64,000 nucleotides of DNA from Halolamina sp. CBA1230. Lineage in GTDB: Archaea > Halobacteriota > Halobacteria > Halobacteriales > Haloferacaceae. Made by a program: the position numbers and the translations under genes. Shown one piece after another: positions 43,165 to 51,461 of this stretch (position 1 is its first letter; the number at the start of each line of letters is the position of its first letter). The stretch lies in assembly GCF_002025255.2 (NCBI RefSeq), contig NZ_CP054587.1:744001-808000 (forward strand), read 5' to 3'. The notes below the pieces were generated by a model that was not told where the DNA came from, did not search any database, and worked only from the letters and a program-made list of their open reading frames with translations.

Positions 43165-44130
43165 ATGGACGGGAAAGCGCTGCTCCAGCGCCGACAGGTC
43201 GCGATCTACGCCGTCGCCGTGCTGCTGGCGGTCGCCGCCGGTCTCGGCCGCCCGGCGACGGCGTCGGTCGTCGAGCGGTTCATCGACCCGGTGCTGGCGC
43301 TGCTGCTGTACGTCACGTTCCTCGAAGTGCCGTTCGTCCGGTTCCGGCGCGCGTTCCGCAACCGTCGGTTCGTGGCGGCGGCGCTGGGGGTGAACTTCCT
43401 GGTCGTCCCCATCGTGGCCTGGCTGCTCACGAGACCGCTGCCGGCAGAGCCGGCGCTGCTCGTCGGGGCGTTCCTCGTGCTGCTGACGCCGTGTATCGAC
43501 TACGTGATCACGTTCACCGACCTCGCGGGCGGCGACGCCGAGCAGGTCACCGCGACGACGCCGGCGCTGCTGCTCGTCCAACTGCTGGCGCTGCCCGTCT
43601 ACCTCTGGCTGTTCGTGGGGCCGACGGTCGCGACGGCGATCGATCCACGGCCGTTCGTCGAGGCGTTCCTCCTGATCATCGCCCTCCCGCTGGCGCTGGC
43701 GTGGGCGACGGAAGCGTGGGCGGAACGCTCGCCCCACGGTACGTCGTGGCAGACGGCGATGGGGTGGCTCCCGGTGCCGATGCTCGCGGTCACGCTGTTC
43801 GTCGTCATCGCCTCGCAGCTCCCCCGCGTGTGGAGTTCGATCGACCAGATCGCGACCGTCGTCCCCGTCTACGTCGCGTTCCTGCTCGCCATGCCGCCGA
43901 TCGCCGGGGTCGTGGGCGCGCGGCTGGATCTGCCCGTGGGCGAGCGCCGCGCGCTCGTGTTCACATCGGTGACACGGAACTCGCTGGTGGTGCTGCCGCT
44001 GGCGCTCGCGCTGCCGCCGGCCTATCAGTTGGTGCCGGCGGTAGTCGTGACGCAGACGCTGGTGGAGCTGGCGGGGATGGTGACGCTGACGCGGGTGGTG
44101 CCGCGCTGGCTGGTGCCGGGAGAGGCGTAG
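43165..44130 (+). CDS. BASS/ACR3-like membrane transporter
   Basis: 321 residues with about ten transmembrane helices. The arrangement resembles the bile acid:sodium symporter/ACR3 superfamily, with LTPCIDYVITFTDLAGGD at the first crossover helix (about 115-132) and TSVTRNSLVVLPLALALP at the second (about 270-288). True ACR3 arsenite exporters have a Cys at the first site; here the Cys is present in PCIDYV. The substrate is therefore uncertain: arsenite or an organic anion. Confidence 0.75.
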   Translation: MDGKALLQRRQVAIYAVAVLLAVAAGLGRPATASVVERFIDPVLALLLYVTFLEVPFVRFRRAFRNRRFVAAALGVNFLVVPIVAWLLTRPLPAEPALLVGAFLVLLTPCIDYVITFTDLAGGDAEQVTATTPALLLVQLLALPVYLWLFVGPTVATAIDPRPFVEAFLLIIALPLALAWATEAWAERSPHGTSWQTAMGWLPVPMLAVTLFVVIASQLPRVWSSIDQIATVVPVYVAFLLAMPPIAGVVGARLDLPVGERRALVFTSVTRNSLVVLPLALALPPAYQLVPAVVVTQTLVELAGMVTLTRVVPRWLVPGEA

Positions 44131-44247
44131 TGGCTACCGACTCTCCTGCTGTTCGACCCGGTCAGGTAGCGAAAACCCACATCCACAGTGCCGAAACGAA
44201 CCGATTGGAACCACCAATGGGGAGTTAGTGGTAAGTTTCTTCTTTCG

Positions 44248-44255
44248 TGGTACCA
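44248..44255. promoter_or_regulatory. Palindrome TGGTACCA before the AbrB-PIN pair
   Basis: An 8-bp perfect palindrome 11 bp before the antitoxin start at 44267. AbrB-type antitoxins commonly bind palindromes over their own promoter, so it is a reasonable but unproven operator. Confidence 0.35.
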
Positions 44256-44266
44256 TATCCTCGTCT

Positions 44267-44512
44267 ATGTCAGCAGAGACGGACGGCCAGGGGCGGCTGT
44301 ACATCCCGAAGGAAGTGCGCGAGAAGTACGGCCAGAAGTACCACATCGTTCTGTACGAGGACAGAATCGAGCTGATCCCGGTCGCGGACGACCCACTCGC
44401 CGCTGTTCGTGAGGCAGCAGGCGAACTCCACGACACAGCAGTCGAGGATGTTCGAGAGGATATCGAGTCGGAGGCCAAAGCCGAGGCTGGGAAGGCCGGC
44501 GACGACAGATGA
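44267..44512 (+). CDS. AbrB/SpoVT-type antitoxin
   Basis: 81 residues. The swapped-hairpin DNA-binding domain (about 3-45) reads DGQGRLYIPKEVREKYGQKYHIVLYEDRIELIPV, the archaeal VapB/AbrB form. The rest is an acidic helix that would wrap around the toxin. Its ATGA overlaps the PIN gene's start by 4 bp, the standard antitoxin-toxin arrangement. The start is the ATG directly before the domain. Confidence 0.87.
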   Translation: MSAETDGQGRLYIPKEVREKYGQKYHIVLYEDRIELIPVADDPLAAVREAAGELHDTAVEDVREDIESEAKAEAGKAGDDR

Positions 44513-44895
44513 CGGTGTACGTCGAGACGGATTTCCTGCTGGCACTCGCCAAAGACACTGAATGGCTGCAGGGCTCCGCGGAGGACGCTCTCACCGAGTA
44601 CGCCGTCGAAACGTCACCGTTCTCGTATCTCGAACTCCTGCTCGCCCGGGAACGCTACGAGTTCGACTACGTTCCGCTGGTGGCGAACCTGCTCGAACTC
44701 GTCCCCGTGCGGGACGAGGAAGAGAAACAGGTCGTGCTGAAAGCCGTCAACTACTACGACGAGGGGATGACACCGTTCGACGCGTTCCACGCGGCCACTG
44801 CGGAAACGCGAGGGGTGGACGTCCTCTCCTCCGAGAACGAGTACGAGGATATCGAGGTCGAACGAGTCCCGCTCGAACCGACCGACGACGAGTAG
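44509..44895 (+). CDS. PIN-domain RNase toxin (VapC-like)
   Basis: 128 residues. The four acidic positions expected for Mg2+-dependent PIN ribonucleases are visible: D8 in VYVETDFLLALA, E42 in SYLELLL, D91 in TPFDAFHAA and D104 or E109 in VDVLSSENE. Such toxins cut tRNA or rRNA when released from the antitoxin. The N-terminal ETD is typical of archaeal members. Convergent with the chorismate mutase gene. Confidence 0.87.
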   Translation: MTVYVETDFLLALAKDTEWLQGSAEDALTEYAVETSPFSYLELLLARERYEFDYVPLVANLLELVPVRDEEEKQVVLKAVNYYDEGMTPFDAFHAATAETRGVDVLSSENEYEDIEVERVPLEPTDDE

Positions 44896-44912
44896 CGTCG
44901 GCCCGTTTTCGG

Positions 44913-45203
44913 CTACCGACTCTCCCGCTGCTCCACCTTGTTCAGTTCGATCAGCAGCCGGAAGATCGCCTTCACCAGGTTCGAGTCGACATCGAAACGC
45001 TCGGCGTTCTCGCCGGCGCGGTCCATCACCGCCTGCTCCTGGTCCTCGTCGGTGGTCGGGAGCCCCTGCTCCGCCTTCACGTCGGCGATGGTGTCGGCGA
45101 CGTACGTTCGCTGGGCGATGAGCTCGACCAGCTCCTGATCGATCTGCTGGATCTCCTCGCGCAGTTCCTCCAAGGTCATGTCGTCGGGCGTTCGCTCGGT
45201 CAT
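44913..45203 (-). CDS. Chorismate mutase (AroQ class)
   Basis: 96 residues, all helical. The conserved LREEIQQIDQELVELIAQRTYVADTIADVKAEQGLP spans the first two helices and contains Arg and Lys residues for binding chorismate. It converts chorismate to prephenate, towards Phe and Tyr. It overlaps shikimate kinase by 4 bp (45200-45203), giving an aromatic-synthesis operon. Confidence 0.93.
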   Translation of the reverse strand: MTERTPDDMTLEELREEIQQIDQELVELIAQRTYVADTIADVKAEQGLPTTDEDQEQAVMDRAGENAERFDVDSNLVKAIFRLLIELNKVEQRESR

Positions 45204-46087
45204 AGATATCTCCCTCCAGTCGCGCGTGTCCGCGTCCGCAGCGTCTCCCCCGGTCGTTCGCTCCAGCGGTCCTCGACCGCTTCCAGCCCCTCGGGATCGC
45301 CGACCGCGACGACGCTCGGCCCCGTGCCGGAGAGCGAGACGCCGTCGGCGTGGGGCATCGCTTCCACCGCCGGCTCGGGGTCGAACCCCAGCGCCGCAGA
45401 GAACGCGAGCCCGTTGACCGTCATCGCGGTCCCGTACTCGCCGTCGAGCGCGAGTTCCTCCACGAGTCGGGCCATCGGCGCGACCAGTTCACAGCGCTCG
45501 GCGTCGGCGTCGGCGGAGTACGCGCGTTCGGGCGGCGTCCAGACGAGCGCGTTCCAGTCGACTTCTTCGCGGGCGAGCAGTTCGTCGGCGGTGTTGTCGG
45601 TGACTGTGAGCCCGCCGAGCATCGACGCGCTGGCGTCGTCGAACGCGCCGGTGACGGTGACGCCCGCCGCCCGCGCCGCCTGCACGCCGAGCCGGCAGGC
45701 GTCCTCGTGGTCGACGATCCCCGCGAGCCCGAGCGCGTCGGCGGTCGCGAGTACGGCCGCGTTCGCGGCCGCGGAGGAACTCTTGAGCCCCGCGGCGGTC
45801 GGCACCTCGCTCTCGGTTCGGACCGTGCCGCCGACGGTCTCAGGCTCCGGGAGCGCCGCGGTCGCGGCCGGGTCGTCGCCCCACTCCTCGGCCGCGAGGG
45901 CCACGCAGCGCTCGATCAGCTCGGTGTCGGCGTCGGGCTGGCCCTCGATCTCGCCCGCGACCGTCCCGGAGTCGTCGAGTTCGACGTGGGCCGCGGTCTC
46001 GAAATCGAGCGCGAACGCCGACCCCCGGCCCGTGGCGAGCGCGTTGAGCACCGTGCCCGCACCGGGCGCGGCGGCGTGGCCGTCCAT
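45200..46087 (-). CDS. aroK: Archaeal shikimate kinase (GHMP family)
   Basis: 295 residues. It is unrelated to bacterial AroK but performs the same step, phosphorylating shikimate with ATP. GHMP signatures: the ATP loop VPTAAGLKSSSAAANA near 93-108 and the C-terminal SLSGTGPSVVAVGD near 255. The N-terminal APGAGTVLNALATGRGSAFALD is characteristic of the archaeal family. Overlaps chorismate mutase downstream. Confidence 0.92.
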   Translation of the reverse strand: MDGHAAAPGAGTVLNALATGRGSAFALDFETAAHVELDDSGTVAGEIEGQPDADTELIERCVALAAEEWGDDPAATAALPEPETVGGTVRTESEVPTAAGLKSSSAAANAAVLATADALGLAGIVDHEDACRLGVQAARAAGVTVTGAFDDASASMLGGLTVTDNTADELLAREEVDWNALVWTPPERAYSADADAERCELVAPMARLVEELALDGEYGTAMTVNGLAFSAALGFDPEPAVEAMPHADGVSLSGTGPSVVAVGDPEGLEAVEDRWSERPGETLRTRTRATGGRYL

Positions 46088-46153
46088 ATCCGTACTGGAA
46101 CGGGTCCGGGGCTTGAAGCTGGTGGTCGCGACGGTTCGGCGGTGTCGGCGGGG

Positions 46154-46933
46154 TTACAGCAGCCGCGCGCCCTCGGTCGAGACGCGTGTGCGGTTCGCCA
46201 GCACGCCCTCGCAGTCGACGGCGACGACCGTCTCGCCGAGCATCGCCATCGTGGCCGCGCCGCCTGCTTCCTCGACGCGGGCCACGTCGTCGACGACTCG
46301 GTCCGTCGGGAGATCCAGCGCCTGCGCGAACGGCCACGAGCGCTCGACCACGTCCCGCAGCGTCGGCGGGGCGGGCAGCGCGTCGAGCACGGCGCCGCCC
46401 TCCTCGCGAACGCGATCCATCAGCTCCTCGTCGGCCAGCGCGTCGGCGGTCGAGAGCCCGCCGTAGGAGACGTACTCGACGGCCTGATCGGTCTCGACAC
46501 GCTGCCGGCCGTCGCCGACGTTGTACAGCAGCCCGCCAGCGTCCTGGATGAACACGTCGCCGAGTCCGGTTCCGGCGGCGACTTCGGCCTCGTGACTGTG
46601 TTCGACGAGGTGGTCGCGCGGGAGCGCGAGCTCGTACAGTTCGTTCGCGGCGAGCGCGGTCGCGAGCGTGGCGGCGCCGCTGGCGCCGAACCCCGCGCCG
46701 AGGGGGACCTGTGGCTGCACGTCGACCGCCGCGTCGACGCCGAGGCGGTCGAGTACGCGCTCGACTGGTTCGAACGCCGCCGGCTCGCCGTCGACGGTCA
46801 CCGTGCTCTCGGGCGCTTCGTCGACGCTGACGGTCACGCCGTCCGCGAGTGCGACGCTGGCGCCGCGGGAGCCGGACTCGATCTGGTCGGGGGCGAACAC
46901 GGCCGTCACGCTGGCCGGGGCGAAGGCGTCCAT
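46154..46933 (-). CDS. Pantoate kinase (GHMP family, archaeal CoA pathway)
   Basis: 259 residues. It carries the GHMP ATP loop QVPLGAGFGASGAATLATALAANEL near 78-102, HEAEVAAGTGLGDVFIQDAGG near 115-135, and an N-terminal SVTAVFAPDQIESGSRGASVAL typical of the archaeal pantoate kinases that replace bacterial pantothenate synthesis order. It would phosphorylate pantoate for 4'-phosphopantothenate. It lies 66 bp upstream of shikimate kinase on the same strand, so co-transcription is likely. Confidence 0.9.
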   Translation of the reverse strand: MDAFAPASVTAVFAPDQIESGSRGASVALADGVTVSVDEAPESTVTVDGEPAAFEPVERVLDRLGVDAAVDVQPQVPLGAGFGASGAATLATALAANELYELALPRDHLVEHSHEAEVAAGTGLGDVFIQDAGGLLYNVGDGRQRVETDQAVEYVSYGGLSTADALADEELMDRVREEGGAVLDALPAPPTLRDVVERSWPFAQALDLPTDRVVDDVARVEEAGGAATMAMLGETVVAVDCEGVLANRTRVSTEGARLL

Positions 46934-47068
46934 GGGTCGGGGGTGGGGAGGAGTGTAGTTGAATCCGTGTGGTTCCTCGCTGTTCTCGGTTCTCGATTGG
47001 TGGTGTAGTCGTCTTTCGTGACGAGATTGGTTGCGTTGACCGCGACGGCAACAGCATCTCGATCGTAG

Positions 47069-47312
47069 ACCACTTGTGACCGCAGTGTGCCGGGCACGAG
47101 GCCCGGCACAGACCGTGATTCCCCACCCCTCCCCCCGCGCTCGCCGACCGCTGGCGAGCGCGAGGCGTCCACCGCTACCGCACCGCTACGGCTGTCGGCG
47201 CGCGACGTGAGAGCGACGGCGCGAACGAGCGCGCGAGGGACGAACGACCGAAGGGAGTGAGTCGGTTGGGGAGGCCTGAGGGCTGTGCGGCGCGGCTGCG
47301 GTCACAAGTGGT
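47069..47312 (-). repeat. Structured intergenic repeat element, architecture B, copy 2
   Basis: A 244-bp element with perfect 17-bp terminal inverted repeats (47069-47085 and 47296-47312, ACCACTTGTGACCGCAG). It repeats the hairpins of the 38187 copy with paired base changes: 8 bp at 47087-47109 and 10 bp with a 7-base loop at 47136-47162. The internal core is about 47190-47290 with CGGTTGGGGAGG. It lies in the 611-bp gap between pantoate kinase (minus) and rpo11 (plus). The parts of the gap at 46934-47068 and 47415-47544 show only promoter-like DNA. Confidence 0.85.
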
Positions 47313-47320
47313 CATGCTCA

Positions 47321-47414
47321 CTCCGCGGTCGTGTTTGCAGTCCAAAACACCGAACGCCGCGGTGCTGTTCGCGGCTGAAACACCGAACGTCGCGGTGACG
47401 TTCGCGGTCGCTGT
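47321..47414. repeat. 33-bp tandem repeat next to element B copy 2
   Basis: A partial unit (47321-47348) and two full 33-bp units (47349-47381 and 47382-47414) begin ACCGAACG and contain CGCGGT. The period equals that beside the first B element, but the sequence differs at many positions, so each array has been homogenised or has drifted separately. Confidence 0.8.
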
Positions 47415-47544
47415 CGTCGATCGCCCAGAGCGGCCGGAGTCGTTACGAAACCGGACTACCGTCAACTCATCGAACCGCCAGAACCCACGAACGAACGGTA
47501 TCGGAGACGAAACACTCAAACGCCGACCCCGACAACCCGAATCC

Positions 47545-47832
47545 ATGGAACTGCGGGTCATCGAGAAGACTGACGAGGAACTCCGCATCGAGGTCGCCGG
47601 CGAGGGCCACACGTTCATGAACGTCCTGAAGGGGACGCTGCTGGAGAACGACGACGTCGCCGCCGCCACGTACGACGTGAACCCCGAGCAGTCCGGCGGC
47701 CAGACCGAGCCGATCCTCTCGATCACGACCGAGGGCGGCGCCGACCCGCTCGACGTGCTCGAGACCGCCGCTGGCGACGTGAGCACCAAGGCCGACGATC
47801 TCCGCACCGCGTTCGAGGACGCCGCCGTCTAG
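47545..47832 (+). CDS. rpo11: DNA-directed RNA polymerase subunit Rpo11 (RpoL)
   Basis: 95 residues, full length. It pairs with Rpo3 in the assembly platform of archaeal RNA polymerase. The [27 protein letters not shown] segment (about 19-45) is the conserved alpha-motif helix. It is convergent with hisF. The ATG lies 130 bp after the tandem repeat. The frame is open far upstream through repeat DNA, but the family begins exactly here. Confidence 0.96.
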   Translation: MELRVIEKTDEELRIEVAGEGHTFMNVLKGTLLENDDVAAATYDVNPEQSGGQTEPILSITTEGGADPLDVLETAAGDVSTKADDLRTAFEDAAV

Positions 47833-47887
47833 TTTCTGCCGTCCGGTCCTTCTTTCCGGCCGTCCCGAGAGCACCCGGCTGCCGGCG

Positions 47888-48703
47888 TCAGATCCGAACC
47901 GGCACGCCGCGCTCGGCGAGATACTGCTTGACCTCCCGGATCGAGTAGTCGTCGTAGTGAAAGATCGAGGCCGCCAGCCCGGCGTCGGCGTTCGCTTCGG
48001 TGAACACCTCGTACATGTCCGCGGGCGAGCCACAGCCCGAGGAGGCGATCACGGGCGTCGAGACGGCGTCACAGACCGCCGAGGTGAGCGGGACGTCGTA
48101 CCCCTCCTCGGTGCCGTCCTTGTCGATGGAGTTGACGAACAACTCCCCCGCACCGCGGGACTCGGCCTCCTCGGCCCACGCCACGGCGTCGAGGCCGGTC
48201 CCCTCGCGGCCACCCTTGACGGTGCACTCGAACCAACAGGACTCGCCGTCGACGCGTTCGTAGTGTTCGCCCCCCTCGTCGTAGCGCCGGCGGGCGTCGA
48301 TCGAGATGACGATACACTGCGAACCGAACGCTTCGGCACCGCGGTCGATCAGGTCGGGGTTCGCGATCGCGCCGGAGTTGATGCTGACCTTGTCCGCGCC
48401 GGCGCGCAGCGTCTCCTTGATGTCGTCGGTCGTCCGGATGCCGCCGCCGACGGTCAGCGGGATGAACACCTCGTCGGCGACCGCCGACACGGTGTCGAGC
48501 ATCGTCTCCCGCCCCTCCGCGCTGGCGGTGATGTCGAGGAAGACGAACTCGTCGGCGCCGGCCTCGTTGTAGCGCTTGGCCATCTCCACCGGGTCGCCGG
48601 TGTAGTCCAGGTTCTCGAAGTTGACGCCGGTGTAGACGGCGGGATCGCCGTTGTCGTCCACGTCCACGTCGATGCAGGGGATGACCCGTTTGGTGAGCGT
48701 CAT
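47888..48703 (-). CDS. hisF: Imidazole glycerol phosphate synthase subunit HisF
   Basis: 271 residues, a (beta/alpha)8 barrel. Catalytic Asp residues are D12 in RVIPCIDVD and the one in VISIDARRR near 136. Other conserved parts are [23 protein letters not shown] and [13 protein letters not shown] near 228. With HisH it makes imidazole glycerol phosphate and AICAR. No other his gene is nearby, as is common in haloarchaea. Confidence 0.97.
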   Translation of the reverse strand: MTLTKRVIPCIDVDVDDNGDPAVYTGVNFENLDYTGDPVEMAKRYNEAGADEFVFLDITASAEGRETMLDTVSAVADEVFIPLTVGGGIRTTDDIKETLRAGADKVSINSGAIANPDLIDRGAEAFGSQCIVISIDARRRYDEGGEHYERVDGESCWFECTVKGGREGTGLDAVAWAEEAESRGAGELFVNSIDKDGTEEGYDVPLTSAVCDAVSTPVIASSGCGSPADMYEVFTEANADAGLAASIFHYDDYSIREVKQYLAERGVPVRI

Positions 48704-48859
48704 TGTGTGGGCTGGGCGGAAGCGGTCGCGGTTCCGCGCATACGTCCGCTGGGCGGGCCACCCATTTGCACGTTACGGAAGGGGGGCTCCAGCAAACCCC
48801 GAGAGGGGAGGGGGTCGATCGCCGGAAGCGATTTACGGTCTCCGCCCCCACGTCGGAAC

Positions 48860-48994
48860 ATGGTCGACGCCACGGAGCGCGACGGGATGACGTGGTACCA
48901 GTGTGAGAACTGTGGCCTCCTGTTCGACGACGAGACCGACGCCGGCCAGCACGAGGACAACTGCGCCGGCGACGACCCCTCGTACCTCCAGTAG
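48860..48994 (+). CDS. 44-residue zinc-finger protein
   Basis: The product is short and acidic: TWYQCENCGLLFDDETDAGQ followed by HEDNC, giving a C-x2-C and H-x3-C set that fits a single zinc-finger. Such proteins (small CPxCG/C2HC type) are widespread in haloarchaea and lack a known role. Too short for automated gene callers with a 60-residue limit. The longer overlapping frame upstream is an antisense shadow of hisF. It starts just past an ATTTACGG box 25-30 bp upstream. Confidence 0.8.
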   Translation: MVDATERDGMTWYQCENCGLLFDDETDAGQHEDNCAGDDPSYLQ

Positions 48995-49006
48995 CCCCGG
49001 CCTCGA

Positions 49007-49429
49007 CTACCGTTCCGCCACGCTCGAGAGCGTCGGGAGCAGCCACTCGACGACCGACGCGCCCGCGAGCAGCCCCGTCACGGCGCCGAGTACCTGCATC
49101 GCCGACACGCCGGGGTCGATCGCGTCCACTTCCGCGACGATCACGATCCCGGCGACGACGAGCAGGAAGGCGCCGGTCACGATCCAGTCCGCCGTCGATC
49201 GCTCGTTACCCGTCGACTCCTTCTGAAGCCCCGTGTGCTCGTAGGCCAGCAAGACCGCGACGCTCGCGACGGCGCCGACAGCGAGCGCGAGCAACGGGAA
49301 CGGGTCCGCGACGGCGGCGAGCCCCCCACCGAGCAGGAGGGTCGGGAGGAGGTAGAGGACGGCCGGGTGGTCGGGGACGACCCCGTAGAAGAGTTGGTCG
49401 ACCAGTTCGTCGAACAGCCCGTCGAACAT
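49007..49429 (-). CDS. Four-helix membrane protein
   Basis: 140 residues with hydrophobic helices at about 23-37, 42-62, 82-101 and 111-130. An amphipathic start (MFDGLFDELVDQLF) precedes them. I recognise no family. It is the last gene of a leftward cluster (tfe, DUF2110, DUF5803, DUF5796, this gene). Confidence 0.65.
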   Translation of the reverse strand: MFDGLFDELVDQLFYGVVPDHPAVLYLLPTLLLGGGLAAVADPFPLLALAVGAVASVAVLLAYEHTGLQKESTGNERSTADWIVTGAFLLVVAGIVIVAEVDAIDPGVSAMQVLGAVTGLLAGASVVEWLLPTLSSVAER

Positions 49430-49471
49430 GGCCCGCCGGTTCGACGTGCGGGTACTTGTCGGTACCGCTGG

Positions 49472-49912
49472 CTACTCGCTCTCGTCGGCGCTCACGATCT
49501 CGAAGCTCTGTTCCCCCCAGTCGTCCTCGACGAACACGAACACGCGGCCCCGAGCGACCTCGGGGTCTGCCTCCACTTCGATCCGTCGCCCGTCGACGTG
49601 GCGTGCGGTCACGCCGGGGAACACCTCCTCGGCCTCCCCGGGGTCGATCATCACGCGGCCGACGCCGGTGTCCTCGAGGATCTCGTCTTCGGTTTTCAGG
49701 TCGTTGATGTACAGCATCACCCCCTCGCTCTCGGTCGGGTCGGTGACGAGCAGGTGACACTCCTTCCCCGGGCCGGTCCGGACCGATCCCTCCTCGGCGC
49801 TGGGGACGCCCCGGTACAGCGTCTCGCGGCCGTCGGCGTACTCGACGACCACGCCCTCCTCTCGGAGGTCGACGCCGACGGTTCCGGGTGGGACGTCGTT
49901 CCGGTTGGACAT
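49472..49912 (-). CDS. Haloarchaeal DUF5796-like protein
   Basis: 146 residues, acidic and all-beta by pattern. The start (PPGTVGVDLREEGVVVEYADGRETLYRGVP) and GVMLYINDLKTEDEILEDTGVGRVMIDPGEAEEVFPGVTARHVDGRRIEV fit what I recall as DUF5796. The function is unknown. It lies 54 bp downstream of the DUF5803 gene. Confidence 0.72.
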   Translation of the reverse strand: MSNRNDVPPGTVGVDLREEGVVVEYADGRETLYRGVPSAEEGSVRTGPGKECHLLVTDPTESEGVMLYINDLKTEDEILEDTGVGRVMIDPGEAEEVFPGVTARHVDGRRIEVEADPEVARGRVFVFVEDDWGEQSFEIVSADESE

Positions 49913-49966
49913 ACTCCGCCTACCGCCCGCGAACGCAAAAGGGCCGCGTCACGCGCCGGCAGCCGC

Positions 49967-50758
49967 TCAGCCCATCCCCGGCGGCGGGCCGTCGTCGTCG
50001 TCCTGCTCGATGTCGATGTCGAACCCCATCTCCTCGCGGCGTTCCTGCAGCTCCCTGATCTGTCGGAGGTAGTAGGCGCCGCCGACGATCGCGACGCCGA
50101 GCAGGCCGACCAGCAGGCCGGCGAACAGCTGGACGTCACGCGGAAGGTAGAACCGCACCGAGAGCGACTCCCGGGAGATCTCGGTCCACTCGATCGTGAG
50201 ATGGCCGTCGACGACCGTCTTCGAGTCCGCCGGGGGTGCGATACGACCGAACAGCGGGATCGACGCCTCGCGGTCCTCGGGGAGGACGACAGTGTAGTTC
50301 CCCTCCTCGACCGCGACGGGGTGGGTGAACTGCTTGGGCGTGCTCTCGCCGGAGTACGCGACCCAGCCCTCCTCGCCCGGCGGCTCGATTACGAGGTGGT
50401 TGTTCTGGGTGCGCACGTCGCCGCCGTGGTCACCGAACGCCGAGCCGTTGATCGTCGTCCCGTTGGGGTAGCGGTAGCGCAGCGAGCTGATCGTGAGCGG
50501 CTGGTCGGTGCCGAGGAAGCCGGGTCGGGAGAGCCGGATATCCTCCTCGACCGCCGACGCGTCGTACACCGCGCGGTAGGTGACGTTGCTGGTGACGGTG
50601 ATGTGGACGTCGTCCGCGGCGTCCCAGTCGTACGCGGCCTCGGGCGGTTCGTCCAGCCGGTCGGGGCTGGTGGGGCCGCCGCCGCCGAGGCCACCCATAC
50701 AGCCACTGAGAGTGACGAGCCCGACGAGCGCGACCAGCGCGAGCAGTCGCCGGTTCAT
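49967..50758 (-). CDS. Lipoprotein with C-terminal membrane helix (DUF5803-like)
   Basis: 263 residues. The N-terminus is a lipoprotein signal peptide ending in the lipobox LSGC (C20), followed by a Gly-rich spacer. A beta-rich external domain occupies about 40-205. A transmembrane helix at about 212-232 returns the chain to the cytoplasm, where it ends in an acidic tail with GPPPGMG. Hence it is anchored at both ends. The family is recalled as DUF5803; the function is unknown. Confidence 0.75.
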   Translation of the reverse strand: MNRRLLALVALVGLVTLSGCMGGLGGGGPTSPDRLDEPPEAAYDWDAADDVHITVTSNVTYRAVYDASAVEEDIRLSRPGFLGTDQPLTISSLRYRYPNGTTINGSAFGDHGGDVRTQNNHLVIEPPGEEGWVAYSGESTPKQFTHPVAVEEGNYTVVLPEDREASIPLFGRIAPPADSKTVVDGHLTIEWTEISRESLSVRFYLPRDVQLFAGLLVGLLGVAIVGGAYYLRQIRELQERREEMGFDIDIEQDDDDGPPPGMG

Positions 50759-50768
50759 CCTTCCATCC

Positions 50769-51461
50769 TCAGGGGACGACGCACTTGAGTTCCGCGGGGA
50801 GGTACTCGCCGACGCTGGCGAGCAGCCCCGGCGGGTCGGTGCCCGCGGCGCAGACGACGCTCTGTTCGAGCAGCCCCAGGCGCTCGACGGTGACGATGTC
50901 CTGGGCGTGGCCCGCGCGGTTGATCGTCGCGCGCACCTCGCCCCGCGTCGCGGAGTTGACGTTCAGCCGGCCGCCCGAGTCGGCGCCGTCGTCGTCGTTG
51001 CGGGTCCAGCCGTACAGCAGGTCCTGGCTCTCGTCGGCGAGCCGGTGGTCGCCCTCGGCGTCGTAGACGAACGACAGCGGCGTGTGCTGGACGACGCCGA
51101 AGCGGTCCCGGATCTGCGAGCCGTCGCCGGGCCCGAGCCCCAGGTCGTCGACGTCGATCTGGATCGGCTGGCCGGCGTCGAGCGTCCACCCCTCGTCGTC
51201 CCACGATCGGAGGGTGCCAACGGCGACCTCGCCGTCGTCGAAGTGGTCGGTTATCTCCCCCCAGCGCTCCCGCAGGAGGTTCCGGGCGACGGTCGCGTCG
51301 TCGCCCTCGACGGTGACGGCGACGAACTCGTCGTCCCGGAGGCCGACCGTCCAGTCGACGTCGAGGTCGGCGAGATCGTTCGCGACCAGCGAGTCGAGGC
51401 TGTCGAGCGCGCGCTTTCGGGCGCTGCCCTCGACGTAGCATTTGGTTGCGAGGACGACCAT
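50769..51461 (-). CDS. DUF2110 family protein
   Basis: 230 residues. It opens with VVLATKCYVEGSARKRALDSLDSLVAN, an N-terminal alpha/beta part. The IDVDDLGLGPGD segment follows near 105 and a Cys-containing VCAAGTDPPGLLASVGEYLPAELKCVVP ends the protein. DUF2110 genes regularly follow tfe in archaea, and here the start overlaps the tfe stop by one base, so the product may take part in transcription. The biochemical role is unknown. Confidence 0.85.
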   Translation of the reverse strand: MVVLATKCYVEGSARKRALDSLDSLVANDLADLDVDWTVGLRDDEFVAVTVEGDDATVARNLLRERWGEITDHFDDGEVAVGTLRSWDDEGWTLDAGQPIQIDVDDLGLGPGDGSQIRDRFGVVQHTPLSFVYDAEGDHRLADESQDLLYGWTRNDDDGADSGGRLNVNSATRGEVRATINRAGHAQDIVTVERLGLLEQSVVCAAGTDPPGLLASVGEYLPAELKCVVP

